Source: Luoshenia tenuis
Lineage (GTDB): Bacteria > Bacillota > Clostridia > Christensenellales > GCA-900066905
Assembly (NCBI RefSeq): GCF_014384745.1
Contig: NZ_JACRSO010000003.1
Coordinates: 62,001-126,000 of the forward strand
DNA length: 64,000 nucleotides
Reading direction: 5' to 3'
Numbering within the stretch: position 1 is the first letter of the stretch; each line of letters begins with the position of its first letter. Below, piece after piece: positions 47,137-54,800 of this stretch. Both the position numbers and the translations under genes were made by a program. The notes under the pieces were generated by a model. The model ran no database searches. It was not told the origin of the DNA and saw nothing but the letters and a program-made list of their open reading frames with translations.

Positions 47137-48507
47137 ATGTCCAAACGTATCTCAATGCTATGCGGCCTGCTGCTGGTCGTGGCAATGGCTTTCTCAGCCA
47201 TAGGCTGCGGCGGCGCGCCCGCAACCGAGCCAACCGACGGCGCGCAGACCTCCGGGGACGCTACCGCAACAGAATCTACCAGCGCGGCGGAACCCGTCAC
47301 GTTGAAATTCTGGGATATGGCCTGGGGCCCGGCGGAGGCATTTCCGGTAGAATCCGAAAAGATCATCGCCAAGTATACCTCGGAAGTGGCGCCTCATGTC
47401 ACCATCGAGTACACGAACCTGCCCTGGAGCAACTGGTATGAGCAGTTCTCTACGGCCGTAGCCTCCAACGGCGCGCCGGATGTTTGCACGGGCGGCGGCT
47501 ATATGCCCTTCCAGTTCTCCACCAACGACGAGATGGCGGACCTGCAGTGGATCGTGGACGAGTGGAAAAAAGAGGGCACGGATAAAGACTTCTACGAGGG
47601 GATGCTGGATTACTGGCGTTTCCACGACAAGCAGGTCGGCGTTCCGTTCAACTACGACCCGCGGGCGACCTTTATCCGCATCGACTGGCTGGAAGAAAAA
47701 GGGCTGGAAATGCCTGAAACCTATGATGACTTTATCGCCATAGCCAAGGCCTTGACGGATAAGGATCAGGGGATCTATGGCGTCACCTTTGGCGTGACCA
47801 CTGGCAGCGCCGGCCCGTTCATGCAGTTTGCCACCGGCAACGGCGGCATGTGCTACAACAAAGATGGCACAGCCAATGTGGATAACGAGCGCAACTTGCA
47901 GGTTATGAAGCTGTTTAATACCCTGCAAAAGGATGGCTCTTTGCCCGAAGGTATCGTCAACTATAGTGGTGACGACGCGGATAAGCTGTTCATGGCCGGC
48001 AAGGCGGGCATTTCGATCCGCTCGGCAGGCGGTTTCAACACCTATTTGAACGGCGGAATGACCATCGATCAGGTGGCTGTTATGCCGCCGCTGACCTCGC
48101 CCAGCGGCACGAAGAACGGGCAGGTCAACCCCAACGCCTACATGATGTTTGAACAATCCCAGAATAAAGAGGAAGGCATGAAGTTCCTCAAGTGGTATTC
48201 TGAGAACACCTACACCATCTGGACCGACGGTAAGCAGGACGGCTTCCCGGCGCGCATCAGCTATCTGGAAGGCGACGAATTTAAAAAGCCGCAGCGCGCG
48301 CAGATCATCGACCGCGTACTGTCTAATGCGGTACAGCTGGTTTACCCGCTGCAGAGCGGCGTGCCCAGTGCCTCTTCGGTCGAGGGCCAGAAGTTTGACC
48401 AGACCTGCATGCAGGCTGCGCTGACCATGGATGAAGATGGCTGGAAAGATACCCTGGCGACCCTGCAGACCCAGCTGGAAGGCTTGATTGCGGACCTGGA
48501 CAAATAA
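47137..48507 (+). CDS. ABC solute-binding lipoprotein 8 (sugar type), in the catabolic operon
   Basis: 456 residues, the most divergent of the eight. Lipobox SAIGC; the linker is Thr-rich (EPTDGAQTSGDATATES). It keeps KFWDMAWGPAEAFPVESEK, TNLPWSNWYEQFSTAV, VDEWKKEGTDKDFYEGMLDYWRFHDKQVG and NGGMCYNKDG; the C-terminal lobe has its own sequence (SGTKNGQVNPNAYMMFEQ). It lies 87 bases after a Gfo/Idh gene and 124 bases before a second one, so it is the only copy linked to metabolic enzymes. This suggests that its ligand is the substrate of that pathway. Permease genes are missing. Confidence 0.92.
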   Translation: MSKRISMLCGLLLVVAMAFSAIGCGGAPATEPTDGAQTSGDATATESTSAAEPVTLKFWDMAWGPAEAFPVESEKIIAKYTSEVAPHVTIEYTNLPWSNWYEQFSTAVASNGAPDVCTGGGYMPFQFSTNDEMADLQWIVDEWKKEGTDKDFYEGMLDYWRFHDKQVGVPFNYDPRATFIRIDWLEEKGLEMPETYDDFIAIAKALTDKDQGIYGVTFGVTTGSAGPFMQFATGNGGMCYNKDGTANVDNERNLQVMKLFNTLQKDGSLPEGIVNYSGDDADKLFMAGKAGISIRSAGGFNTYLNGGMTIDQVAVMPPLTSPSGTKNGQVNPNAYMMFEQSQNKEEGMKFLKWYSENTYTIWTDGKQDGFPARISYLEGDEFKKPQRAQIIDRVLSNAVQLVYPLQSGVPSASSVEGQKFDQTCMQAALTMDEDGWKDTLATLQTQLEGLIADLDK

Positions 48508-48553
48508 GACTCCGGATGGATCAGAACAACTGCTAATTTCGGGCCTATGTTAG

Positions 48554-48581
48554 GGGGGAAGGCTGCGTGTTCCCTTCCCCC
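48554..48581 (+). other. intercistronic hairpin after binding protein 8
   Basis: GGGGGAAGG (48554-48562) and CCTTCCCCC (48573-48581) pair perfectly around ten bases, with no T tract. Such hairpins often protect the 3' end of binding-protein mRNA or cause partial termination, giving more binding protein than downstream enzymes. Confidence 0.6.
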
Positions 48582-48631
48582 TGGCAGGGCCTTCTTTATG
48601 GGCGCAAGTGCGCGTTTAAGGAGGAAAAACC

Positions 48632-49774
48632 ATGCTTAAACCCTGGAAACCGGTAAAGGTAGCGCTGATTGGCGCTGGCGTGATCAGTGGCGAGTACCTG
48701 AAAAACATGGTGTATAACTTTGATATTCTGGATGTGGTGGGCTGTTCGGATATCATTCCGGAGAAGTCCGCGGCGCGGGCGGCCGAATTCGGCATCCGGC
48801 AGATGACCAACGAGGAGATCTTAAGCGATCCCGAGATCGAGGTCGTGGTCAACACCACTTATCCGACGGAGCATTATAACGTAAGCAAGCAGATTCTGGA
48901 GGCCGGAAAGCACCTGTATTGCGAAAAACCCATGTGCGCGGAGCTGGGGCAGGCCAAGGAACTGATGGACATGGCGCGGGAGAAGGGGCTGTACATCGGC
49001 AATGCGCCGGATACCTTCTTGGGTGCGGGGTATCAAACCGCCCGGCACCTGCTGGACGCGGGGATCATCGGCAAACCCATCATGGCCCGGGCTACGCTGA
49101 TCCGCGGTTCTTACGTTTTGGGCGGCGCCGAGCCGAAGTTCCCATTCCCTTCTTATCCCGGCGGTGGTATTATATTTGATGTAGGATGCTATTATCTTGT
49201 CAACCTCATCAATCTTTTAGGGCCCATCCGTCGCGTGGCGGGCTTTGCGCAGACCAATATCAAGGAAAAGCCCTATGTCAATCCCCACCATCCTGAATAT
49301 GGCGACCAGGTCAAGACCCAATCGCCCACCAATACCATCGGCGCGCTGGAATTTGAAAGCGGCGTGCTAGGCACGATCATGACCACGACGGAGTGCTTCT
49401 CGGAGACCCCGCAGTTGGAGATCTACGGCTCCGAAGGCATTTTGACCTGCCCGGACCCCAACTGCTTTGGAGGCGATGTGAAGGTGACCCGGGTTGGGTA
49501 CCGCGAGCCTTATGTGGTGCAGCATACCCATGCCTATACGGACCCGAACATGCGGGGCATCGGCGTGGCGGAGTTTGCCTATGCGATCCGCAACGGGCGC
49601 AAAGCGCGCACGGACGCCTCGATGGCTTATCACTTCCTGGAGGCTTCTTTCGGCATGATCGAATCCGGCGAAACAGAGCGGTACTATCACCTGCAAAGCA
49701 CCTGCGAGCGGCCGGCGGCTTTGGCCTCGGGCATCACCACGGGCTACACGGAATACGTATTTAACCACGAATAG
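48632..49774 (+). CDS. Gfo/Idh/MocA family oxidoreductase 2
   Basis: A 380-residue paralogue of the gene at 45910; long stretches are the same (FDILDVVGCSDIIPE, IRQMTNEEILSDPEIEVVVNTTYPT, RKARTDASMAYHFLEASFGMIESGET against the corresponding part of copy 1). Rossmann motif VALIGAGVISGEYLKNM; EKP motif LYCEKPMCAELGQA. Two such enzymes in one operon with a sugar isomerase resemble pathways that oxidise a sugar or inositol and later reduce or isomerise the keto product; no substrate can be assigned. Ribosome site AAGGAGG. Confidence 0.9.
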   Translation: MLKPWKPVKVALIGAGVISGEYLKNMVYNFDILDVVGCSDIIPEKSAARAAEFGIRQMTNEEILSDPEIEVVVNTTYPTEHYNVSKQILEAGKHLYCEKPMCAELGQAKELMDMAREKGLYIGNAPDTFLGAGYQTARHLLDAGIIGKPIMARATLIRGSYVLGGAEPKFPFPSYPGGGIIFDVGCYYLVNLINLLGPIRRVAGFAQTNIKEKPYVNPHHPEYGDQVKTQSPTNTIGALEFESGVLGTIMTTTECFSETPQLEIYGSEGILTCPDPNCFGGDVKVTRVGYREPYVVQHTHAYTDPNMRGIGVAEFAYAIRNGRKARTDASMAYHFLEASFGMIESGETERYYHLQSTCERPAALASGITTGYTEYVFNHE

Positions 49775-49796
49775 TCAACTTGAATAAAGGAGTTAA

Positions 49797-50642
49797 ATGC
49801 CTATGTATAAATCAGTTGTCTTAGGCTGTGTAAACGTAGATGTGCCGCTTTTAGAGGGGATCGCCCTGGCGGGGCGCCACGGCTTTCAGGGCATTGAGGT
49901 GCCGCCGGACGGGGCCGCGCTGATTGGTGAGGACAAAGTGCGGGATGCGCTGGCGCAGTGGGGGTTGAATAACGCTGGGTTTGCGCTGCCGCTGGCTTAT
50001 AAGGCTGCGGACAAGGCGGAATTTGAAGCGGGGGCCGAGCAGCTCAAGACCATGGCGGAAACGGCTGCGCGCCTTGGCGGAAAGGGGTGCTACACCTGGA
50101 TCACGCCCTGGCATGAAACGATGACCTATCAGCAGCATTTTGATTTTATGGTGGAGCGCCTGGGGCGGTATGCGGCGATCCTCAAGGAGTTTGGCATTGC
50201 CCTGGGTCTGGAATTTGTGGGCGTGCAAAAAGCCAGGGATACCCATCCCAATCCCTTCATTTATAATATCCCGCAGATGCTGGAGCTGTGCGATGCGATT
50301 GGAACCGGGAACTGCGGGCTGCTGCTGGATTGCCACCACTGCTATACCGCCGGACACGATATGAAGGATGTGTACGGGCTGAAAAAGGAGCAGATCGTGT
50401 TGGTGCACGTCAACGACGCGGTGGCCGGTTATACGCTGCCCGAGCAGCCGGATAATCCCCGTGCCCTGCCGCGGGAGACCGGGGTACTGGACATCGATAC
50501 CTTTATGGATGCGCTAGTCAAAATTGGCTACGAAGGGCCGGTGGCGGTAGAACCCTTCAGCCCGAAGCTCAAGGCGATGGAGGATAACGACGCAAAACTG
50601 GACCTGACGATGGAAGCGCTGAACAGCATTTGGCCTGCGTAA
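49797..50642 (+). CDS. sugar phosphate isomerase/epimerase (xylose-isomerase-like TIM barrel)
   Basis: A 281-residue TIM-barrel protein of the AP-endonuclease-2/IolE-IolI group. GRHGFQGIEVPPDGAAL is the typical early strand; LGLEFVGVQKARDTHPNPFI, NCGLLLDCHHCYTAGHD and QIVLVHVNDA carry the Glu, Asp-His and His metal ligands; GPVAVEPFSPKL holds the last Glu. The start is ATG 49797 or the in-frame ATG 49803; AAAGGAG fits the second slightly better. It follows the second dehydrogenase by 22 bases and ends the operon at the terminator at 50689. Confidence 0.88.
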   Translation: MPMYKSVVLGCVNVDVPLLEGIALAGRHGFQGIEVPPDGAALIGEDKVRDALAQWGLNNAGFALPLAYKAADKAEFEAGAEQLKTMAETAARLGGKGCYTWITPWHETMTYQQHFDFMVERLGRYAAILKEFGIALGLEFVGVQKARDTHPNPFIYNIPQMLELCDAIGTGNCGLLLDCHHCYTAGHDMKDVYGLKKEQIVLVHVNDAVAGYTLPEQPDNPRALPRETGVLDIDTFMDALVKIGYEGPVAVEPFSPKLKAMEDNDAKLDLTMEALNSIWPA

Positions 50643-50688
50643 CGGTCAAGGAACACCAAACTCAAGGATGATAACGAACCGAACCATG

Positions 50689-50716
50689 AGGCCGGCAGTA
50701 TTGCCGGCCTTTTTTT
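50689..50716 (+). terminator. intrinsic terminator of the Gfo/Idh-SBP8-isomerase operon
   Basis: AGGCCGGCA (50689-50697) and TGCCGGCCT (50702-50710) pair around GTAT, followed by seven T. Confidence 0.95.
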
Positions 50717-50807
50717 GCGAAAATTGAGGGGATTTAAAAGGGATTCGCTCCCGTAGAGCGAATTTTATTAAAATATGATTTTGGGTTTTAATGAGGTGAG
50801 GATAAAG

Positions 50808-51323
50808 GTGGGTACGCGTATTGAAACAAAGCTGCCGGATTTCTATCTGCGATTTGCGACCGAGCAAGATGTGGATACCGTTTTGGATTTTATCAAACAC
50901 ATCGCGGAATATGAAAAGATGAGCGATCAGGTTCAGGTGACGCGGGAAATACTGCACCAATCCCTGTTTGTACGCCGCGCCGCAGAGGCGATATTGGCCT
51001 ATGAAGGGGATACCGTGGTGGGTTTTGCCGTGTTTTTTGAAAACTTTTCGACCTTTACGGGCAAGCCGGGCCTTTATCTGGAGGACCTTTTCGTGTTGCC
51101 GGAATACCGCGGCAAAGGATACGGCAAGGCCCTTTTATGCTTCCTGGCGCAGTTGGCTGTAGAGCGGGATTGCGCTAGGATGGAGTGGACCTGCCTGAAT
51201 TGGAATACCCCTTCGCTGCAATTCTACCAGACGCTGGAAGCGCGTACGATGGATGAGTGGACGGTGCACCGCTTAACGGGCGGTACGCTGGAGCGGGCGG
51301 CCGCACAATTCCCGGGGAAGTAA
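50808..51323 (+). CDS. GNAT family N-acetyltransferase
   Basis: A 171-residue acetyltransferase. Acetyl-CoA binding motif A is LEDLFVLPEYRGKGYGKALL; WTCLNWNTPSLQFYQTLEA is motif B. LYLEDLFV and the C-terminal pattern resemble diamine or spermidine N-acetyltransferases, but the acceptor is uncertain. I start at GTG 50808 (GTRIETKLPDFYLR), preceded by GAGGTGAGG; the ATG at 50775 has no ribosome site. The GH32 gene follows after 18 bases, so they share a transcript. Confidence 0.85.
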   Translation: MGTRIETKLPDFYLRFATEQDVDTVLDFIKHIAEYEKMSDQVQVTREILHQSLFVRRAAEAILAYEGDTVVGFAVFFENFSTFTGKPGLYLEDLFVLPEYRGKGYGKALLCFLAQLAVERDCARMEWTCLNWNTPSLQFYQTLEARTMDEWTVHRLTGGTLERAAAQFPGK

Positions 51324-51341
51324 AGAGGGAGGAAGGGCCAT

Positions 51342-52712
51342 ATGGCGACATACCGACCCAAGCTGCATTTTACCGCCAAAAAGGGGTGGATCAACGACCC
51401 CAATGGGCTGGTGTACCGGGATGGCTGGTATCACCTTTTTTACCAGCACCATCCCCGCAGTACGCTATGGGGACCGATGCACTGGGGCCATGCCATCAGC
51501 CGGGATCTGCTGCGCTGGCGCCACCTGCCGGTGGCCCTGAAGCCGAACGACCAGGGGATGGCCTTTTCGGGCAGCGCGGTGGTGGATGTGGGGAATACCT
51601 CGCACCTGGGCAGCGGACGCGACCCGATGGTGCTTTGCTATACGCAGCACGGCAGCGTGGAGCAGCAGGGGTTGTCCTGGTCAAGTGACGGGATCTTTTT
51701 TAGGCCCTATCCCGGGAACCCGATCCTGGAGAATCCCGGGATTCCAGATTTTCGGGACCCCAAGGTCTTCCGCGTAGAGGGCGAAACGCTTTGGCGGATG
51801 GCGCTGGCGGCAGGGGACCGGATCTGCTTTTATCAATCGGAAAACCTGCGCGGATGGGAAAAGACCGGGGAGATACTCCGGCCGGGAACCGTCCCCTCCG
51901 GCGTGTTGGAATGCCCGGACGTGTTTCCGCTGACGGCGCCGGACGGCAAGATGTACTGGATTTTGCTGTGTAGTATTTCGATGGCGCCGGCGCAAGGCGG
52001 CTCGCGCACGCTGTATTTGATCGGCGATTTTTCGGAAGGACAATTTGTGGCCGATCCGCAGCTTCAGGCATCAATCTGGCTGGACGAGGGGGCTGACTGC
52101 TATGCCGGCGTGACCTACAACCAAGCGCCTGGCGGGCGGCGGATCATGATGGCGTGGCAAAGCAACTGGGCCTATGCGGATAAGACGCCCACCGGGCCAT
52201 ACCGTGGGACGATGTGCGTACCAAGGGAGCTGCGGCTGGCCAGAGCCAAGGGACGCCTGGTGCTGGCACAGCGGCCGATAGAAGAGCTAAAGCGCTGCCG
52301 GGGTCCGTTTATCACATTTGATACCCTGCCCGAGCGGGAAAGAGCGGTGGCCCTGCCTGGCGAATGTTTTGAGATCACATTAAACAGCGATACGCCTTAT
52401 GCCTGCCGGTTTGAGAACGACAGCGGAGATTGTCTGGCGGTGGGGCTGGATGAGGATGGCCAGTACTATATCGACCGATCCCGCGCGGGGCAGGTAGCCT
52501 TTTCGCCGCATTTTTATCCGCGAGCGGTCTGCAAGCGGCTGACTGAGGACGAGGATTTGGCGATGCGGCTGATTTTCGATACGCAGACGGTGGAAGCGTT
52601 TTTTGATGGCGGCCGCCAGGTGATGAGCGCGCAAGTGTTTCCTAAAACGCCCTTCACCCGCGTGCGCTTTACGGGCGCTGCGCAGGGGACGGTTTACCAA
52701 CTGAAAGGATAG
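51342..52712 (+). CDS. glycoside hydrolase family 32 (sucrose-6-phosphate hydrolase/fructosidase)
   Basis: A 456-residue beta-fructosidase. The catalytic nucleophile lies in WINDPNGLVY, the transition-state aspartate in FRDPKVF, and the acid/base in the EC motif GVLECPDVFPL. A five-bladed propeller (about 10-305) is followed by the C-terminal beta-sandwich (FITFDTLPERER onward). No signal peptide, so it acts on imported sucrose, sucrose-6-phosphate, or short fructo-oligosaccharides. It ties the region to fructoside use, although no PTS or permease gene is near. Ribosome site GGGAGGAAGG. Confidence 0.93.
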   Translation: MATYRPKLHFTAKKGWINDPNGLVYRDGWYHLFYQHHPRSTLWGPMHWGHAISRDLLRWRHLPVALKPNDQGMAFSGSAVVDVGNTSHLGSGRDPMVLCYTQHGSVEQQGLSWSSDGIFFRPYPGNPILENPGIPDFRDPKVFRVEGETLWRMALAAGDRICFYQSENLRGWEKTGEILRPGTVPSGVLECPDVFPLTAPDGKMYWILLCSISMAPAQGGSRTLYLIGDFSEGQFVADPQLQASIWLDEGADCYAGVTYNQAPGGRRIMMAWQSNWAYADKTPTGPYRGTMCVPRELRLARAKGRLVLAQRPIEELKRCRGPFITFDTLPERERAVALPGECFEITLNSDTPYACRFENDSGDCLAVGLDEDGQYYIDRSRAGQVAFSPHFYPRAVCKRLTEDEDLAMRLIFDTQTVEAFFDGGRQVMSAQVFPKTPFTRVRFTGAAQGTVYQLKG

Positions 52713-52760
52713 CGGAACGATCCGCTTGGATATAAATAGCAAACATTTATTTTGGCAAAT

Positions 52761-52795
52761 GCTGCGCAGGCTGTAAAGACCTGTGCGGTTTTTGC
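52761..52795 (+). terminator. possible terminator of the GNAT-GH32 unit
   Basis: GCGCAGG and CCTGTGCG pair with one bulge around nine bases, followed by GTTTTTGCGTTTT. It is a weaker hairpin than the others in the window. Confidence 0.45.
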
Positions 52796-52950
52796 GTTTT
52801 AGCTGAACGATCCCCGGTTATAAAACGGACTTAGGAAGGATGTTAACGTTTGGGTGAATAGGGCCTTTAAAGCAGTTTATATATTAGGAAAAAAGAAGTA
52901 AAAAACATGTTGCAAATACGACCGGAAGGGCGTAACATTTTTAATGTATA

Positions 52951-53132
52951 GGAAACACCTCTGAGGAAACACCTCTGAGGAAACACCTCTGAGGAAACAC
53001 CTCTGAGGAAACACCTCTGAGGAAACACCTCTGAGGAAACACCTCTGAGGAAACACCTCTGAGGAAACACCTCTGAGGAAACACCTCTGAGGAAACACCT
53101 CTGAGGAAACACCTCTGAGGAAACACCTCTGA
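52951..53132. repeat. 13 perfect tandem copies of a 14-bp unit
   Basis: The unit GGAAACACCTCTGA is repeated thirteen times without any mismatch, then GGAAA of a fourteenth. Each junction reads CCTCTGAGG, a small inverted repeat. The array is not part of a gene; ORFs read through it on the minus strand only because 14 bp in three steps closes a 42-bp frame. It ends 81 bases before the start of the surface protein gene. Confidence 0.98.
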
Positions 53133-53213
53133 GGAAAGGCACATCATGTCCTCGGGGGGAAAATAGTAGTAGCAAGCCGCCCCTTTCGAGGAGAAAAGAA
53201 AGGGGTATCTTTT

Positions 53214-54572
53214 ATGAAGAAGGCAAAAAGGCTGCTGGTTGTTTTACTGTGTTGCGCCCTAACGCTTGGACTGATTCCGATGGCCGCAGCCGCAGCGGAG
53301 CCCATAGCGGCGGTTTCCCTGTCCGTAAGCGGTTATGGGATCGGCCAGCCGATGGCAGATGCTAACATTACGACGACTACGCAGGGCGTTACCTTAACCG
53401 CTATTGGGGGCTGGCGGGATGCCCAATATAATGAAGTGACAGGGAAGTTTGAAAAAGGGATACGCTACTGTCACTACATTAGCCTGAAAGCGGAAGATGG
53501 GTATTTATTACCGGCTATGACGAACGACAACATAAAGGACCTTATAACGGTCAACGGTAAAAAGCCCACATATGCCTTTGTAACGAAAACCGAGGCCGAC
53601 GGCAGCGTGCAGATCGTCTTTTTTATGGATGCGTTAAGTGAGCAAGTGGATACGCTAGCGCTTACCGTCAAGAATCTGGTCGTAGGGAATACCTGGGCCG
53701 AGAGCAATGTAACGGCGGATTCCGAGAAGGTATTTGTACAGAATGCGAAACTTATCTATAAAGGCGTAGTCAGCGACCATGATATTCCGGTAACCGATCC
53801 GCTGCAGGCGCACACCGCCTACCAACTGTACCTTTATATTTGGACCAACAGCGGCTACAGTTTTGATGTAAGCAATATTCAAAAAGAGGATGTGACCGTG
53901 CGGGTCAACGGCCAGACCGTAACGCCCGTGGCGATTCGGGATGGCGGCGACAATGGGAGAAGCATTGTAATGGATGTGGATATGCCGCTTTTGCATAACT
54001 ATGGTGCTTATCAGTACGACGAAAACCAACACTGGCAGGAATGCCAAGATGCCGACTGCCCGGATAAAGAGGGCAGCATCCGCTACTCGATGGCGAGCCA
54101 CAGCTTTGGGGATTGGACGGAAGTAAAGGCGCCCACGGAAACAGAGCAAGGAAGCAAGGAGCGTGCCTGCGTATGCGGCTATAAGGAAACGGACATAGTT
54201 TCTGCAACGGGGCATGTTGAAACCGAGATCATCAACGCGAAAGAGGCGACTTGTACCGAGGAAGGATACACGGGCGATAAGGTCTGCAAGGGCTGCGGCG
54301 AGGTGCTGGAAAAGGGCACGGTGATCGCAAAACTGCCGCATAACTACGTAGATGGTAAGTGCAGCGTCTGCGGCGCGGCCGATCCCAGCGTAAAGCCTGC
54401 GGAAGCTACGCCTACCCCTGTGGCGGAGACCACGGATGGTACCGCAACAGAAACTGCAACCCCGAAGACGGGCGAGACGAACAACATGATGGTGTGGGCG
54501 GCACTCCTGCTTCTGAGTAGCTTGGGCATTGCGGGAACGGTGCTGTACGGCAGAAAGAAAGCGGCCAAATAG
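53214..54572 (+). CDS. sortase-type cell-surface protein with CxxC repeats
   Basis: A 452-residue surface protein. Signal peptide (LLVVLLCCALTLGLIPMAAAAA). Residues about 30-260 contain two related beta-rich segments (SLSVSGYGIGQPMADANITTTTQGVTL and LTVKNLVVGNTWAESNVTADSEKVFV). Then come treble-clef-like short repeats common in Clostridia (HSFGDWTEVKAPTETEQGSKERACVCGYKE; TGDKVCKGCGEVL; DGKCSVCGA). After a Thr/Pro stalk there is a cell-wall sorting signal: TPKTGETN, a hydrophobic stretch (MVWAALLLLSSLGIAGTVLY) and GRKKAAK. TPKTG departs from LPXTG; no sortase gene is in the window. A strong ribosome site follows GAGGAGAAAAGAAAGGGG. Confidence 0.85.
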   Translation: MKKAKRLLVVLLCCALTLGLIPMAAAAAEPIAAVSLSVSGYGIGQPMADANITTTTQGVTLTAIGGWRDAQYNEVTGKFEKGIRYCHYISLKAEDGYLLPAMTNDNIKDLITVNGKKPTYAFVTKTEADGSVQIVFFMDALSEQVDTLALTVKNLVVGNTWAESNVTADSEKVFVQNAKLIYKGVVSDHDIPVTDPLQAHTAYQLYLYIWTNSGYSFDVSNIQKEDVTVRVNGQTVTPVAIRDGGDNGRSIVMDVDMPLLHNYGAYQYDENQHWQECQDADCPDKEGSIRYSMASHSFGDWTEVKAPTETEQGSKERACVCGYKETDIVSATGHVETEIINAKEATCTEEGYTGDKVCKGCGEVLEKGTVIAKLPHNYVDGKCSVCGAADPSVKPAEATPTPVAETTDGTATETATPKTGETNNMMVWAALLLLSSLGIAGTVLYGRKKAAK

Positions 54573-54597
54573 TTACCGCTCCATAAAAGATATAAGA

Positions 54598-54632
54598 AAG
54601 GCTGGCCGAGGATGATCGGCTAGCCTTTTTTT
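54598..54632 (+). terminator. intrinsic terminator of the surface-protein gene
   Basis: AAGGCT-G-GCCGA pairs with TCGGC-T-AGCCTT (one mismatch), followed by seven T. Confidence 0.93.
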
Positions 54633-54754
54633 ATATTGTATTCCTTTATAGAGGCCTGGGGATAAGTTGATACCGTCCGTATTCAGGTGCTTTTCAACAG
54701 CAGGGAAGCGCGCAAGCGCGGCATTCCATGAATATTCCAAAGCTGTGCAAAAGA

Positions 54755-54786
54755 AAAAAGAGAGCAGAAAAATCTGCTCTCTTTTT
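54755..54786. terminator. bidirectional terminator after nifJ
   Basis: AAAAAGAGAGCAGA (54755-54768) and TCTGCTCTCTTTTT (54773-54786) pair perfectly around AAAA. It serves the minus-strand nifJ and can also act on the plus strand. Confidence 0.95.
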
Positions 54787-54800
54787 ATATGGGTTAGGTT

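Noticed and set aside
52951..53132. CRISPR array
   Set aside because: Units are directly contiguous with no spacers and only 14 bp long; no cas genes.
52867..53175. Minus-strand ORFs with a 14-residue protein repeat
   Set aside because: They arise from the 14-bp DNA repeat, which is open in several frames at once. No ribosome site or family support.
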